The notes under the pieces: generated by a model | Told to the model about the DNA's origin: nothing | Seen by the model: the letters and a program-made list of their open reading frames with translations, nothing else | Database searches by the model: none | NCBI RefSeq assembly: GCF_021596945.1 | Contig: NZ_CP063779.1 | Span: forward strand, 995,501 to 1,059,500 | DNA length: 64,000 nucleotides | Source: Mongoliitalea daihaiensis | Lineage (GTDB): Bacteria; Bacteroidota; Bacteroidia; Cytophagales; Cyclobacteriaceae | Reading direction: 5' to 3' | Translations under genes and position numbers: made by a program | In this document: piece after piece, positions 1 through 9,378 of the stretch | Position numbering within the stretch: the first letter of the stretch is position 1 | Layout of the letters: each line of letters begins with the position of its first letter

Positions 1-217
1 TCAATTCTTAACATTCACTCTCTGTTTTAAACCAACTTCATAAAAATCCTAATCTTTTCATTTTAAACAGTCCGCTTTTCAAAAGGTGCTCCTTGGTCTG
101 TTGCATAACATTTTATTTTCCTTTATAGAGGAAAGCATTCTTATTTTAGGGCGCCTTCCTCTATTATAGTGGAAATAACCTTTTCCCAAACCTACCCATT
201 CCCCCTCAAACAAAAAA

Positions 218-823
218 TCAAATAATCTTCTTGCCCTTTTCGCTTGTAAAATACTTTTGGTGAGGATTGTTTGGGCTTATAGGATCTGTCAATTGCAGCC
301 AATTTAATTCTAAGGCAATACCTATAGTTCTTTTAAAATTATTTGTTGTGTTTTTTAACCCAAGATTGCCAAGTATTTCTTTTTTGGACTTGGGCTTAAT
401 ACAAAATGTAAGTGTTTTTAAGATTCTTATTGCATTAATTGAAGAGAATTTGGAAGCAAATTCATTACCCTTCAATCTTTTTACTTCTTCTATTACTTGT
501 TCTTTGATAGGCTCAAGCAACAAATCAGGATCAAATTCTTTGCAATCTTTTCCAGAATTCACAGGCAGTTTAAATAAATCTGTGTAGTCTAGGCCAAGAT
601 TATTTAATAAGTTAAAAATCGTCTCAATGGTTGGGTTTGCTTTGCCGCTTTCATAATGCGAATACTGAGATCTAACTATATTTTTTGCGTCTGAGAAGTC
701 ATCTTTTGTTTTATACCCAAGCTCTAATCTGGCTTTTACAAAAAATTCAGATAGCTCTTTTTTGAACTTTAAAAGTCTTTTTTCTTTGTTTGATTCCTTT
801 GAATTGCTCTCCTCATTTCGCAT
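218..823 (-). CDS. XRE-family HTH transcriptional regulator
   Basis: Predicted cytoplasmic DNA-binding protein of 201 aa. Residues about 25-85 form a Cro/C1-type helix-turn-helix (SQYSHYESGKANPTIETI is the recognition-helix region typical of XRE proteins). The last ~55 residues (KKEILGNLGL ... QKYFTSEKGKKII) resemble the second winged-helix found at the C-terminus of RecG/Fic-associated regulators, which is my inference. The ATG at 821-823 is the obvious start. It stands alone and is transcribed away from the next block, so its target is unknown; autoregulation or control of the region at 1-2 kb is possible. The family call is firm, the role is not. Confidence 0.8.
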   Translation of the reverse strand: MRNEESNSKESNKEKRLLKFKKELSEFFVKARLELGYKTKDDFSDAKNIVRSQYSHYESGKANPTIETIFNLLNNLGLDYTDLFKLPVNSGKDCKEFDPDLLLEPIKEQVIEEVKRLKGNEFASKFSSINAIRILKTLTFCIKPKSKKEILGNLGLKNTTNNFKRTIGIALELNWLQLTDPISPNNPHQKYFTSEKGKKII

Positions 824-1042
824 TCATAAAAGAATAAACAAAAAAAAATTGATAAAATCTATTAAAATAGGAAATTTGTGTTTGTTTATATTTATTTGAT
901 AATTATATTAGTAGCGACAAATTTAGAATTAAAAACAGATTCAAAGAACCAAATGAAATAAATTACTTATTCCAACGGTTAATACAAAAAAGGTATTTCT
1001 AAAGAGTCTCGGCTGCAAATTCTGACACTTAAATCGGACGAG

Positions 1043-1104
1043 ACGATAGGGAAATGCCCATAGCAAGCTATATTTGTATAGTTATGTTATGGGTTCCTTA
1101 TCGT
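1043..1104. ncRNA. Imperfect hairpin, possible structured leader or small RNA
   Basis: ACGATAGGGAA...CCCATA at 1043-1062 pairs with TATGGGTTCCTTATCGT at 1088-1104, with a small bulge. An inner stem of TATA-rich sequence lies between the arms. It sits 100 bases upstream of a 68-codon ORF and has no T-run, so it is not a standard terminator. Only the pairing is seen; RNA function is inference. Confidence 0.3.
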
Positions 1105-1204
1105 AATTCCAATCCGTAGGCCGTCAGAAGCCAGCAGCTTGGTTGTAAGGAGCCCTCCATAACTCCTTTTTCAACTACCGACTCGTTTAAAACTTTTCAA
1201 AAAC

Positions 1205-1411
1205 ATGAAAGCGAGCAACACTATACAGCTTTATATTCTAGAATTCAGAAGACTTGTTTCTGAGAAGCTTGGAATCGTTTTGCCTTTCTTGTGGAGAAAA
1301 GTTGCCTTCGAGTCCAAAATTAGCATGCTCGGCATGCTGGTACTGAGCTTTGAAATAGCGTTGACAGCCTATGACAGGCTATTTCCACTCAAACCCAAAA
1401 ACCCTATCTGA
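1205..1411 (+). CDS. Small hypothetical protein (68 aa)
   Basis: An open frame from ATG 1205 encoding a short, basic N-terminal half (LEFRRLVSEKLG) and an amphipathic or hydrophobic centre (ISMLGMLVLSFEIALTAYDRLF). No family recognised. It follows a structured leader and is followed by ~700 bp without a convincing gene. It could be a small membrane-associated protein or a chance ORF; nothing in its neighbours gives a function. Confidence 0.25.
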   Translation: MKASNTIQLYILEFRRLVSEKLGIVLPFLWRKVAFESKISMLGMLVLSFEIALTAYDRLFPLKPKNPI

Positions 1412-2125
1412 ACTTTTACAATAATCATCCTATCAATTGATAGGTGATGCTGCTTCCCGGTAAGGAATCGTGTCATGGTCTCTTGTTTGGCGATCATGTT
1501 TGCCTTATTCCTTTTGACCTATCCGCTGCAGAGGAGGGGTTCATGTAACTACAATCATTTTACTCGCCGATCAATCGCTGCCAAAAAGGTGGCCTGGAAG
1601 AACTATGGCTGTTCGTTCTTGGAAACCCTCCAAGGCTGCTATTGATCCACATCGAATGCATGAAAAAAATTATCAACGCATGCTTCCTGGGTTTGCCATG
1701 CCTTTATCGAAGTATCCAATGCGGAGTGCAAGGACTCTACAAGTCCGATTCCTGTAATGAGATTTCTTTAAGGGCAGTCATTTTCCTGGGAGCAAAGTAC
1801 CCTTGTATCCTGAGGTTGGCAAGAAGCATGATCCTTCTGCACCTCCAAGTAACCCAATCTTTCCCATCAAAAAACAAGCACATAACCCCTATGAAGATAA
1901 ATAATAAGAATCCCTGAACCGAGCCAAAGTTGCTATCCCCCATAGGCTCTCTGAAACTCTCCTCATAAGGTTAACGATCAACCAAACCCAAATGTAGCTA
2001 GCGGATTCACACAAGGTGACGGTACTGCACAGGGAGGGAAGCAAGCTTCCGGGCCGAAGGTTCAGCTTATTGCATGCTTTCGGTCTCCTTATTTCACTAA
2101 TCATTAATTACCAAAACACATTCAA
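1412..2125. other. Gene-poor stretch with a perfect 16-bp palindrome
   Basis: Contains CCTATCAATTGATAGG, a perfect 16-bp palindrome at 1429-1444, just after the small ORF. The short open frames inside (all under 95 codons, both strands) look like chance ORFs with no recognisable motif. No RNA gene or mobile element could be identified. The DNA appears somewhat richer in GC than its neighbours, so it may be a decayed insertion or carry an unrecognised RNA. Confidence 0.3.
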
Positions 2126-3463
2126 ATGATTTATAAAACCACATCATCAATTATATCAATAGTTTTATTCCTTTGTACATTAAAGGCTTACAGTCAGGAC
2201 CAAATTAATCCTGCGGAAATTGTACCATTAAAGGTAGGCGATTATCTTCCTGATTTGGTATTGGACAATGTCCTATTCAACGAAGGACATCCAATTGACT
2301 TATCTAAGTATAAAGGTTCCTTACTCATTTTAGACTTCTGGGCGACTTGGTGCGCTCCATGTGTGGCATCTTTTCCGAAATTGGATATCTTGGAAAAAGA
2401 GTTTAAAGGAGGGATATCATTTCTACCTGTGACATACGAAGACTCAGCTAAAGTATCTGTTCTCTTCGAAAAAAAAGAGAGTCTTCGTCCTCTAAAAAAA
2501 GAGATGCTAGTACGGGACAATATCCTAAGAGCTTTATTCCCACATACCTCATTGCCCCACTATGTTTGGATAGACCAAAACGGAAAGTATGTAGGCTCAA
2601 CAGGAAAAGATGAAATTAATTCTACAACAATAAGAAATGTAATTTCTGGTAACTTTTCAGATTTAGGGATCATTCAAAAGAACCAAAAAGTGATGGATGA
2701 TGAACCCCTATTTTCAGGAAATAAGCATCTTTTGGGCAAAAACCTCAGCTATCAATCCAGTTTTGGTACTCATATTCCAAGAATTAGCGGAAAATATAAG
2801 TTTTACAATACCCCAGAGGGAGGCATTAGGCTCACCATTTCAAATCTAAGCCTTCCATGGATTTATAAAGTTGCTTTTGCGGATGTAGGAGGACATATTA
2901 CCCTTGGTCAGATAAGGGTAGAAGTATCTGACGAGTCAAAATTGACCTATAAAAAGGAGCTACATGGGGACCTTAGTCAATGGATGAAAAGTAATACTTT
3001 TTGTTATGAGCTCATTGTATCTGCTGAGTTTATGGACAGCCTATATACATTGATGCGAAAGGATTTATCAGTATTATTTCCGCAGTACCATGCCTACGTT
3101 GAACAAAGAGAAGCGGATGTTTACTTGTTACAAAAAACAGGCGACCCTATCCCTTTTGGGAAAAAAACAGATCTCTCAATTTTTACTGACAGTTTTACGG
3201 GCTTTACAATGAAAGACCGTTACCTAAATTCCTTTATTCTTTCACTCAATTCAAAATGGCTTCAACACTTAAATACACCTGTAATTGACTTGACAGGAAT
3301 AGAACTGCCCCTTAGCATGCAGCTAGATGTTAATGCATCAGATCCCGAGGATATAGATAGGGGCTTGAGAGCCTTTGGGCTGAGCCTTACAAAAGGCAAA
3401 AAGCATATTCCATTCTTGATAATTACAGATAGAGATGCTGAAACTAAATCGGAGGTTCAATAA
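2126..3463 (+). CDS. TlpA-like thioredoxin-fold protein with C-terminal DUF3738-like region
   Basis: Exported thiol-disulfide protein of 445 aa. Residues 1-24 are a signal peptide (ISIVLFLCTLKAYSQ). The redoxin domain spans about 35-180, with the active-site motif WCAPC at 75-79 and a likely cis-Pro in SLPHYVWID. Residues ~185-445 form a long extension. Its end (GIELPLSMQLDV ... GLRAFGLSL ... PFLIITD) resembles the DUF3738-type tail found on Bacteroidota TlpA proteins. It is the first gene of a TlpA-SusC-SusD operon and ends 64 bases before the chosen SusC start. Its likely place is the periplasm. The redox partner may be the MauE-like protein at 8701-9147 and the substrate the two-cysteine peptide at 8256-8516; both links are inference. 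Confidence 0.85.
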   Translation: MIYKTTSSIISIVLFLCTLKAYSQDQINPAEIVPLKVGDYLPDLVLDNVLFNEGHPIDLSKYKGSLLILDFWATWCAPCVASFPKLDILEKEFKGGISFLPVTYEDSAKVSVLFEKKESLRPLKKEMLVRDNILRALFPHTSLPHYVWIDQNGKYVGSTGKDEINSTTIRNVISGNFSDLGIIQKNQKVMDDEPLFSGNKHLLGKNLSYQSSFGTHIPRISGKYKFYNTPEGGIRLTISNLSLPWIYKVAFADVGGHITLGQIRVEVSDESKLTYKKELHGDLSQWMKSNTFCYELIVSAEFMDSLYTLMRKDLSVLFPQYHAYVEQREADVYLLQKTGDPIPFGKKTDLSIFTDSFTGFTMKDRYLNSFILSLNSKWLQHLNTPVIDLTGIELPLSMQLDVNASDPEDIDRGLRAFGLSLTKGKKHIPFLIITDRDAETKSEVQ

Positions 3464-3526
3464 TCATTGGATGAACACAAAAACATGATTTACAAAAGGA
3501 ATTTTAACCCAACCAAATATCAAAAA

Positions 3527-6500
3527 ATGAAAAGACAATTACTTATCCTATTCATGATATTCTATGTAGGAACTGCGAAAGCCCAAATAAAAGGAGTAGT
3601 ATATATGAAAGCAACTAAAGAGGCTCTACCTGGTGCCACAATTCATGTTGTAGGAACTGATAAATACTCGATTAGCAATGAAATTGGTGAATTTGAAGTT
3701 GCTACAGAAAATGGAAACCATACTCTAAGGGTTAGTTTTATCGGTTTTGAAAAGCAAGAAATATCCGTAAAAGTACCTCAGGAAGGGATAATTGAATTTT
3801 TTTTGCAAGAAAGTGGATTTGATCTGCAGGAGGCAGAAGTTTTCTCTACGGGATATCAGGAAATCCCAAAAGAAAGAGCCACAGGCTCATTTGAAAGACT
3901 TGGACAAGAAATGATTGATAGGCCTGTTGCTCCCGATATTTTAAGCAGGTTACAAGATGTTACACCCGGGCTAATCTTTAATAGAAACGGACCAGCTAAT
4001 GATAGGCTTTCTATCAGAGGTAGAGGGACTCTATTTTCTAACACTTCTCCCTTGATCGTGGTAGACAACTTCCCATATGATGGAGATATAGAAAACATTA
4101 ATCCAAATGATGTTGCAAGTATTACAATACTTAGAGATGCAGCAGCAGCATCAATATGGGGAGCTCAGGCAGGAAATGGTGTAATTGTAATTACTACAAA
4201 AACAGGAAGTGCGAAAGAAAAATTAAGGGTTTCAATTAACTCTAACATAAGAGTGGGTGAAAGGGAGGACCTATTTTATGCTCCCATCATGACAGTGGAT
4301 GAATTTATCAATGTGGAACAAATGCTATTTGGGAGAGGCTTTTATAACACAGCTGAAATCAGTTTTTTAAACCCACCACTAACACCTGTTGTTGAGGCTC
4401 TGATAGCCAATAGGGATGGATTTATCAATGATCAGGAACTGAACACAAGGCTGAACCTTTACCGTGGGATAGATACAAGAACATCATTTTTAGATGAGTT
4501 TTATAGAAAATCGATAGATCAACAACATAGTGTGGCAATTTCAGGAGGGTCTGAAATTCAAACCTATCGGCTATCCATTGGCTATGACAAAAATCTCGGG
4601 ACTATAAGGGGCAGAGATAGAGACAGACTGACAATTTCAGGGAACCAAAGTTGGAATCTGTTGAAAAACCGTTTACAGATTTCTTCTGGAATATATCTAG
4701 CAAAAAGCAGAACCGACAATCAAGGATTGAGTTACAATAATTTAAGAATGGACACCAATACTCCCCTTTATCCGTATGCAAGATTCCGAAAAGAAGATGG
4801 ATCACCCGCCCCAATAAACAAAGATTTTAGCAACAATTTGATTGAACAGGCAAGTCAAGATGGGTTATTGGATTGGAGATACTTCCCACTTGAAGAAGCC
4901 TTTATCGGAGAAAATTATACAATAGCTAATGACCTCCGGCTAAATTTGAATCTTTCATATAAAATCATCAATGGGTTAGATGCTGAGGTACAATATCAAT
5001 ATTGGAATTTAAATTCTAATTCAAGGAATCACAGGCCAGTGGAAAGCCATTTTGCGAGGTCTCTAATCAATGATTTTACCCAACTTTCAAATAATGGTGG
5101 ATTGATCCGCAATATTCCATTAGGCGGAATATTAACCAATGGAAAAACATTGACTTCCTCTAACCATATACGGAGTCAATTAAGATATTTAAAATCTTTT
5201 GGTAAATCAGACTTATCATTGTTGGCAGGTGGAGAAATTAAGTCTTTGACTAATAATTCCTTTTCAAACAGATATTATGGATATGTAGAGAGAATCGCAG
5301 GATTCTCACCTGTAGATTATATCAATCTATTCCCGACCTATAGTTCTATGGGTATCATGACAAGAAATATTCCAAATGCAGACTTTATAAGGGGCTTAAA
5401 TGATAACTTTATCAGCTACTATTCAAACGGTTCTTACACGTTCGATAAAAAATATACCCTTTCTGCAAGTGCAAGAAGAGATTTGTCAAATTTATTCGGA
5501 GTTGAAGCTAACCAAAGGGGTGTTCCATTATATTCCCTAGGCGGGTCTTGGCTACTATCCGAAGAAAGCTTTTATAAAAATATTTCTTCCTGGGTTCCTT
5601 TTCTTAAATTTCGAGCTACTTATGGCTACAATGGCAATATAAATAAGGAGATTTCAGCCCTTACCACCGCTAGGCAATCAGGAACCAGTACTTTTTCAAG
5701 ACTACTTGTCAGATCTATAGTAAACCCCCCTAACCCAGATTTAAGATGGGAAAGAATAAGGATAATCAATCTCGCTACTGAGTTTGCCACTAAAAATGAT
5801 AGATTATCTGGATACTTTGAATTCTATTTTAAGGATGGACTTGATTTGATCGGCGCTACTCCTTTTCCTTCTTTTTCTGGCATTAGCAGTTTTATCGGAA
5901 ATACCGCAAGTACATCAGCTCAAGGGTTTGATTTTTCTTTAACAAGTAGGCTTATAGATAAGCAGTTTAAATGGACATTACATAATTTCCATTCACATAT
6001 AAATGAAAAAGTAAATGATTATGAGGTCGTTGGTACAGCTATCAATTATCTCCAAAGAGGCACAGGTGTAGGATCACTTTTACCTATTCCATTAACCGGA
6101 AGACCGCTTTATGCAATTTATTCTTTTCCCTATATGGGACTAGACCCTAATTCTGGGGCTCCTATCGGTATTTTAGATGGAGAGCCGAGTATGAATTATA
6201 ATACCATAGTTTCGACTACAACTCCAGAAGAACTTATTTTTCATGGAGCAGCTAGACCAACACATTTTGGCTCTTTTAGAAATGAGTTAAGCTACAAGGG
6301 TTTTAATTTATCGATGAATATTACTTATCGACTTGGGTATTATTATAGAAGAAATTCCATCAGATATTCTACAGTATTGAATGCTCAAGGAGGACATGGA
6401 GACTTTTCCAAAAGGTGGCAGCAGCCAGGTGACGAGTTAATTACTCAAGTGCCATCAATGCCTGATATTATCAATACTAATAGGGACAATTTGTACCTAT

Positions 6501-6733
6501 ATTCACCTGTACTTGTTGAACGGGGTGATCATTTCAGATTACAAGACATAAGATTGTCTTATTCGTTTAATCATGCTCAAAATAGCCATCCCATATTTCG
6601 AAACCTTGAAATCTATGGTTACGCCAATAATTTAGGAATTCTTTGGAAAGCAACAGATGACCCTCTTGACCCAGATTTTCAGACATTAAGGGCACTAACA
6701 AGTTTTGCGGTTGGTTTGAGACTAGATTTTTAA
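3527..6733 (+). CDS. SusC/RagA-family TonB-linked outer membrane protein
   Basis: TonB-dependent outer membrane transporter, 1068 aa from ATG 3527. I chose this start because it begins a clear signal peptide (MKRQLLILFMIFYVGTAKAQ). The upstream in-frame ATG at 3467 would add 20 polar residues. Order: carboxypeptidase-regulatory-like domain (~20-100, IKGVVYMKATKEALPGATI), SusC signature and TonB plug (~110-240, FSTGYQEIPKERATGSF, then LSIRGRGT and GNGVIVITTKTG), then a beta-barrel to the C-terminal LRLDF. It is followed by its SusD partner. With no polysaccharide lyase, glycosidase or sulfatase beside it and a redoxin in front, the cargo is more likely a peptide or thiol compound than a glycan; that is inference. 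Confidence 0.92.
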   Translation: MKRQLLILFMIFYVGTAKAQIKGVVYMKATKEALPGATIHVVGTDKYSISNEIGEFEVATENGNHTLRVSFIGFEKQEISVKVPQEGIIEFFLQESGFDLQEAEVFSTGYQEIPKERATGSFERLGQEMIDRPVAPDILSRLQDVTPGLIFNRNGPANDRLSIRGRGTLFSNTSPLIVVDNFPYDGDIENINPNDVASITILRDAAAASIWGAQAGNGVIVITTKTGSAKEKLRVSINSNIRVGEREDLFYAPIMTVDEFINVEQMLFGRGFYNTAEISFLNPPLTPVVEALIANRDGFINDQELNTRLNLYRGIDTRTSFLDEFYRKSIDQQHSVAISGGSEIQTYRLSIGYDKNLGTIRGRDRDRLTISGNQSWNLLKNRLQISSGIYLAKSRTDNQGLSYNNLRMDTNTPLYPYARFRKEDGSPAPINKDFSNNLIEQASQDGLLDWRYFPLEEAFIGENYTIANDLRLNLNLSYKIINGLDAEVQYQYWNLNSNSRNHRPVESHFARSLINDFTQLSNNGGLIRNIPLGGILTNGKTLTSSNHIRSQLRYLKSFGKSDLSLLAGGEIKSLTNNSFSNRYYGYVERIAGFSPVDYINLFPTYSSMGIMTRNIPNADFIRGLNDNFISYYSNGSYTFDKKYTLSASARRDLSNLFGVEANQRGVPLYSLGGSWLLSEESFYKNISSWVPFLKFRATYGYNGNINKEISALTTARQSGTSTFSRLLVRSIVNPPNPDLRWERIRIINLATEFATKNDRLSGYFEFYFKDGLDLIGATPFPSFSGISSFIGNTASTSAQGFDFSLTSRLIDKQFKWTLHNFHSHINEKVNDYEVVGTAINYLQRGTGVGSLLPIPLTGRPLYAIYSFPYMGLDPNSGAPIGILDGEPSMNYNTIVSTTTPEELIFHGAARPTHFGSFRNELSYKGFNLSMNITYRLGYYYRRNSIRYSTVLNAQGGHGDFSKRWQQPGDELITQVPSMPDIINTNRDNLYLYSPVLVERGDHFRLQDIRLSYSFNHAQNSHPIFRNLEIYGYANNLGILWKATDDPLDPDFQTLRALTSFAVGLRLDF

Positions 6734-6846
6734 TAAAATAAATCAATAAAAAAATCTCGAAAAAAGCACTTAAAGAGGTATTGTTTGCAACCCTCAAAGT
6801 CAACTATGTAATCATTCATAACTAATAAATCAATTAAAGTAAAAAA

Positions 6847-8202
6847 ATGAAAAAGATAATTTTCACTATTCCAATGATAATAATGCTAACAGCAAGTTGT
6901 GCATACCTTTTGGATGAAAAACCAAGCACTGATTTAGTCATCCCTGATAATTTAGAGGATTTAAGAGGGTTATTAGATTCGGATATAACCGTAATTGGGA
7001 AAACAGGCGCTTTACACACAGCATCCTCAGATGACTTTTATTTAAGGGAGTCAGGATTTCAAAATGTCCAAGAGATATTTTTAGGAGCCTATCAAATAAA
7101 TTATGACCAGTTAGAACAGTTCAGAAATGGTGATTGGGAAGTTCCGTATGAACAAATATTTTATTGCAATGTAGTTTTAGAGGAATTGGAAAGGATCAAC
7201 CCTAATCAAAGTGAAGTAGTTGAATATAATGACATTAAAGGGTCGGCTTATTTTCTACGAGCGTATGCATACTTTGAATTAGCTGTCCAATTTAACTTGC
7301 ATCCAAATAACCCACAAGCAATCAATGCACTTGGTCTTCCATTAAAAAAGGAGGCTAATGTAAATATTCATCCAAGTCAGTCTTCTATTGATGAAACTTT
7401 CCAATTTATCATGGATGATTTAAATGAAGCTAGGTTATTGTTAGTCAATAAACCAAAAATAAATACAAGACCATCAATTCATGCGCTAGAAGCTTTTTTT
7501 GCGAGAATTTATTTGTATTTAGGTAAGTATGAACTAGCATTGGAGGCAGCAAACAAAGCATTGCAATTTAATAAGGAGTTAATTGATTTTAATCAACTCA
7601 ATTTATCAGCTGCAAGACCAATGCCAAGAAGTGATATCAATCCAGAAATTATTTTCAATAGTGTAATGCTATCCCAAACACCTCTTAGGTTGGCTCCTGG
7701 ATCAGCTAGTCTAGAATTATTCCAAAGTTATGAAGAAAATGATCTAAGGAAATCAGCTTATTTTAATGTAGTACAAGGATTTCCATTATTCAAAGGGACT
7801 TACACAGGTTTGATTCCCTTTTTTACAGGTTTAGCGACTAATGAAATGATGCTAATTGTGGCAGAGTCGGCGGCAAGAATGAATGATTATAATTTAGCAT
7901 TGGAAAAACTAAACCAGCTGATGAACAACCGCTATAGACAAGGAACATTTGTATCAAATACAAAAGAAAATACTCCTGATGTATTGAAAAAAATATTAGA
8001 ACACCGCAGAAAAGAATTGGTATTTAGAGGGTTACGGTGGTATGACTTTAAAAGACTAGCATTTGATTCAGAAAACCAATTTGAAATCGTAAGAAAATTT
8101 GGTGAACATGAATTGCATTTAAGTCCTACAGACTTAAAAACTGCGTTTCCAATCCCATTACACGATATTGAGTTAAGTGATCTTATTCAGAATCCAAGAT
8201 AG
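6847..8202 (+). CDS. SusD/RagB-family nutrient-binding lipoprotein
   Basis: Surface lipoprotein of 451 aa that would cap the SusC barrel encoded just upstream. The lipobox ends at Cys18 (MLTASC). The N-terminal region has the SusD pattern (DEKPSTDLVIPDNLEDLRGLLD) followed by TPR-like helices (YFLRAYAYFELA, ALEAFFARIYLYLGKYELAL). The C-terminal RagB/SusD end is visible (ILEHRRKELVFRGLRWYDFKRL). It is somewhat shorter than the glycan-type SusD proteins, as is common for the redoxin-linked pairs. It lies 113 bases after SusC and is followed by a strong hairpin terminator. Confidence 0.92.
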   Translation: MKKIIFTIPMIIMLTASCAYLLDEKPSTDLVIPDNLEDLRGLLDSDITVIGKTGALHTASSDDFYLRESGFQNVQEIFLGAYQINYDQLEQFRNGDWEVPYEQIFYCNVVLEELERINPNQSEVVEYNDIKGSAYFLRAYAYFELAVQFNLHPNNPQAINALGLPLKKEANVNIHPSQSSIDETFQFIMDDLNEARLLLVNKPKINTRPSIHALEAFFARIYLYLGKYELALEAANKALQFNKELIDFNQLNLSAARPMPRSDINPEIIFNSVMLSQTPLRLAPGSASLELFQSYEENDLRKSAYFNVVQGFPLFKGTYTGLIPFFTGLATNEMMLIVAESAARMNDYNLALEKLNQLMNNRYRQGTFVSNTKENTPDVLKKILEHRRKELVFRGLRWYDFKRLAFDSENQFEIVRKFGEHELHLSPTDLKTAFPIPLHDIELSDLIQNPR

Positions 8203-8212
8203 AAAATAAACC

Positions 8213-8239
8213 AACCCTAGCATCTATGAAGCTAGGGTT
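8213..8239. terminator. Bidirectional hairpin between convergent SusD and DUF6520-like genes
   Basis: AACCCTAGC (8213-8221) and GCTAGGGTT (8231-8239) form a perfect 9-bp stem with a 9-base loop. It lies between two convergent genes, so it can end transcription from either side. Confidence 0.7.
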
Positions 8240-8255
8240 GCCATGTTACAAATAT

Positions 8256-8516
8256 TTATAATGGAACATAAATACCTGAAGTTTCAGAATTCGGAACTCT
8301 GACACCATTCAATTCTTCAAAGGTACAAACCGAAGTAGGAGCATCATCACAAGTATAATCTTCATTTAGGATTTGTCCAGTAATATTAAAGGGGGCTCCA
8401 TCAATCATCGCAAACTTTTGAATGTTTGCATCTGCTGTTGGTTTAGTAAATGCAAAAGCAAATACCGCAGCCAATACAAATGCGAATAATGGTAATCTTT
8501 TTATTAAAGTATTCAT
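8256..8516 (-). CDS. Small secreted peptide, DUF6520-like
   Basis: Short exported protein of 86 aa starting at ATG 8516 (a GTG one codon upstream is the alternative). A basic N-terminus and hydrophobic core (LPLFAFVLAAVFAFAFT) form a signal sequence. The mature part is about 60 residues with only two cysteines, in TCDDAPTSVC, then FEELNGV and a C-terminal SGIYVPL. The layout fits the DUF6520 small proteins of Bacteroidota, named from memory of the family pattern. It sits downstream of the MauE-like gene on the same strand and converges on SusD. The Cys pair could be oxidised or reduced by the neighbouring redox proteins (inference). Confidence 0.65.
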   Translation of the reverse strand: MNTLIKRLPLFAFVLAAVFAFAFTKPTADANIQKFAMIDGAPFNITGQILNEDYTCDDAPTSVCTFEELNGVRVPNSETSGIYVPL

Positions 8517-8700
8517 CACACACTTCTTTTTTTGACATTCAAAAAAGACAGTAAAAACGTTTTGGTTGTTATCCTACTCTATTAAAGGCTTTTCGGATCC
8601 GCCCGTCCCGGCCATCGGGTACCGCTTGTCTCTCACCCCAAGCAATCGAGAGAAATGGCCAGTTTCTTTATTTTCTTCTTAATATTTGTCGAATTACACC

Positions 8701-9147
8701 TCAGGGTTTTACTTGTTTCCCATATCCAATTCCCAACACTAATACTGTCACACTTATCAATGACAGGTTCATCACCAGATGGGCGCCCCAGCCTATACTT
8801 TCGATAAACCCGGCACAGTTGCAGGGTACTCTTGGAAAGGCTCCCCACCAGACCAGTCCCACATAGGTACTAAATACTGTAAGCAAAAGGACAGACCCCA
8901 TCAACCCCCACCACCTTGTACGTCCTAAGATCAGAAGCATGGCCAAAACCAGTTCTGAAATAGGCACCACATAGCTGAGAATCGCAGCCAGATCGGAAGG
9001 AAAGGTCTGATTATGGAATGCCGACCAACTTCTATCCCATGCAATTAGCTTCTCAAATCCAGAGTATGTCCAAAGACCAACCAGAATAGCAATAGTAAAG
9101 TGGAGAATATAACTTCCAAACTTTACTTTTACACTCTTAAATTCCAT
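8701..9147 (-). CDS. MauE/DoxX-family redox-associated membrane protein
   Basis: Integral membrane protein of 148 aa with four predicted membrane helices (about 13-33, 53-75, 79-104 and 120-143). A CxC pair lies in PRVPCNC (Cys109, Cys111) just before the last helix. MauE proteins pass electrons across the membrane to exported thioredoxin-like partners, in the manner of CcdA/DsbD. The start ATG at 9145-9147 gives the usual family length. About 180 bp separate it from the small peptide gene downstream. It probably works with the TlpA-like protein of the convergent operon; the pairing is inferred from proximity. Confidence 0.8.
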   Translation of the reverse strand: MEFKSVKVKFGSYILHFTIAILVGLWTYSGFEKLIAWDRSWSAFHNQTFPSDLAAILSYVVPISELVLAMLLILGRTRWWGLMGSVLLLTVFSTYVGLVWWGAFPRVPCNCAGFIESIGWGAHLVMNLSLISVTVLVLGIGYGKQVKP

Positions 9148-9378
9148 AACTCAAGCTATATAATGAACTGATATTCTGTTTAATTTAATTTCTATTCTTT
9201 TGAGAAAAAAACAATTTAAGCAGTATTTAACAGCATTTCCTGAATCTAATTCCCAGCACTGAATTTGAGGAAATCAATATTTTGTAAACTCTACATTGTT
9301 GTATACATTCATTCAATTTCCTATGTTTGCCTAGAAGAGTAGTAGAAAATTTAGTAATGGTTTTTTAATTCAAATAGA

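Noticed and set aside
1889-2104. Minus-strand ORFs in the 1.7-2.1 kb region as genes
   Set aside because: Basic, Cys/Arg/Trp-rich short frames without start context or a recognisable pattern; likely chance ORFs.
3527-8202. Polysaccharide utilisation locus
   Set aside because: SusC and SusD are present, but the neighbours are redox proteins and a small peptide, with no glycosidase, lyase, sulfatase or SusE/F.
8633-8848. A 71-codon minus-strand ORF overlapping the MauE-like gene
   Set aside because: It is in another frame of a gene with clear membrane helices and the PCNC motif.
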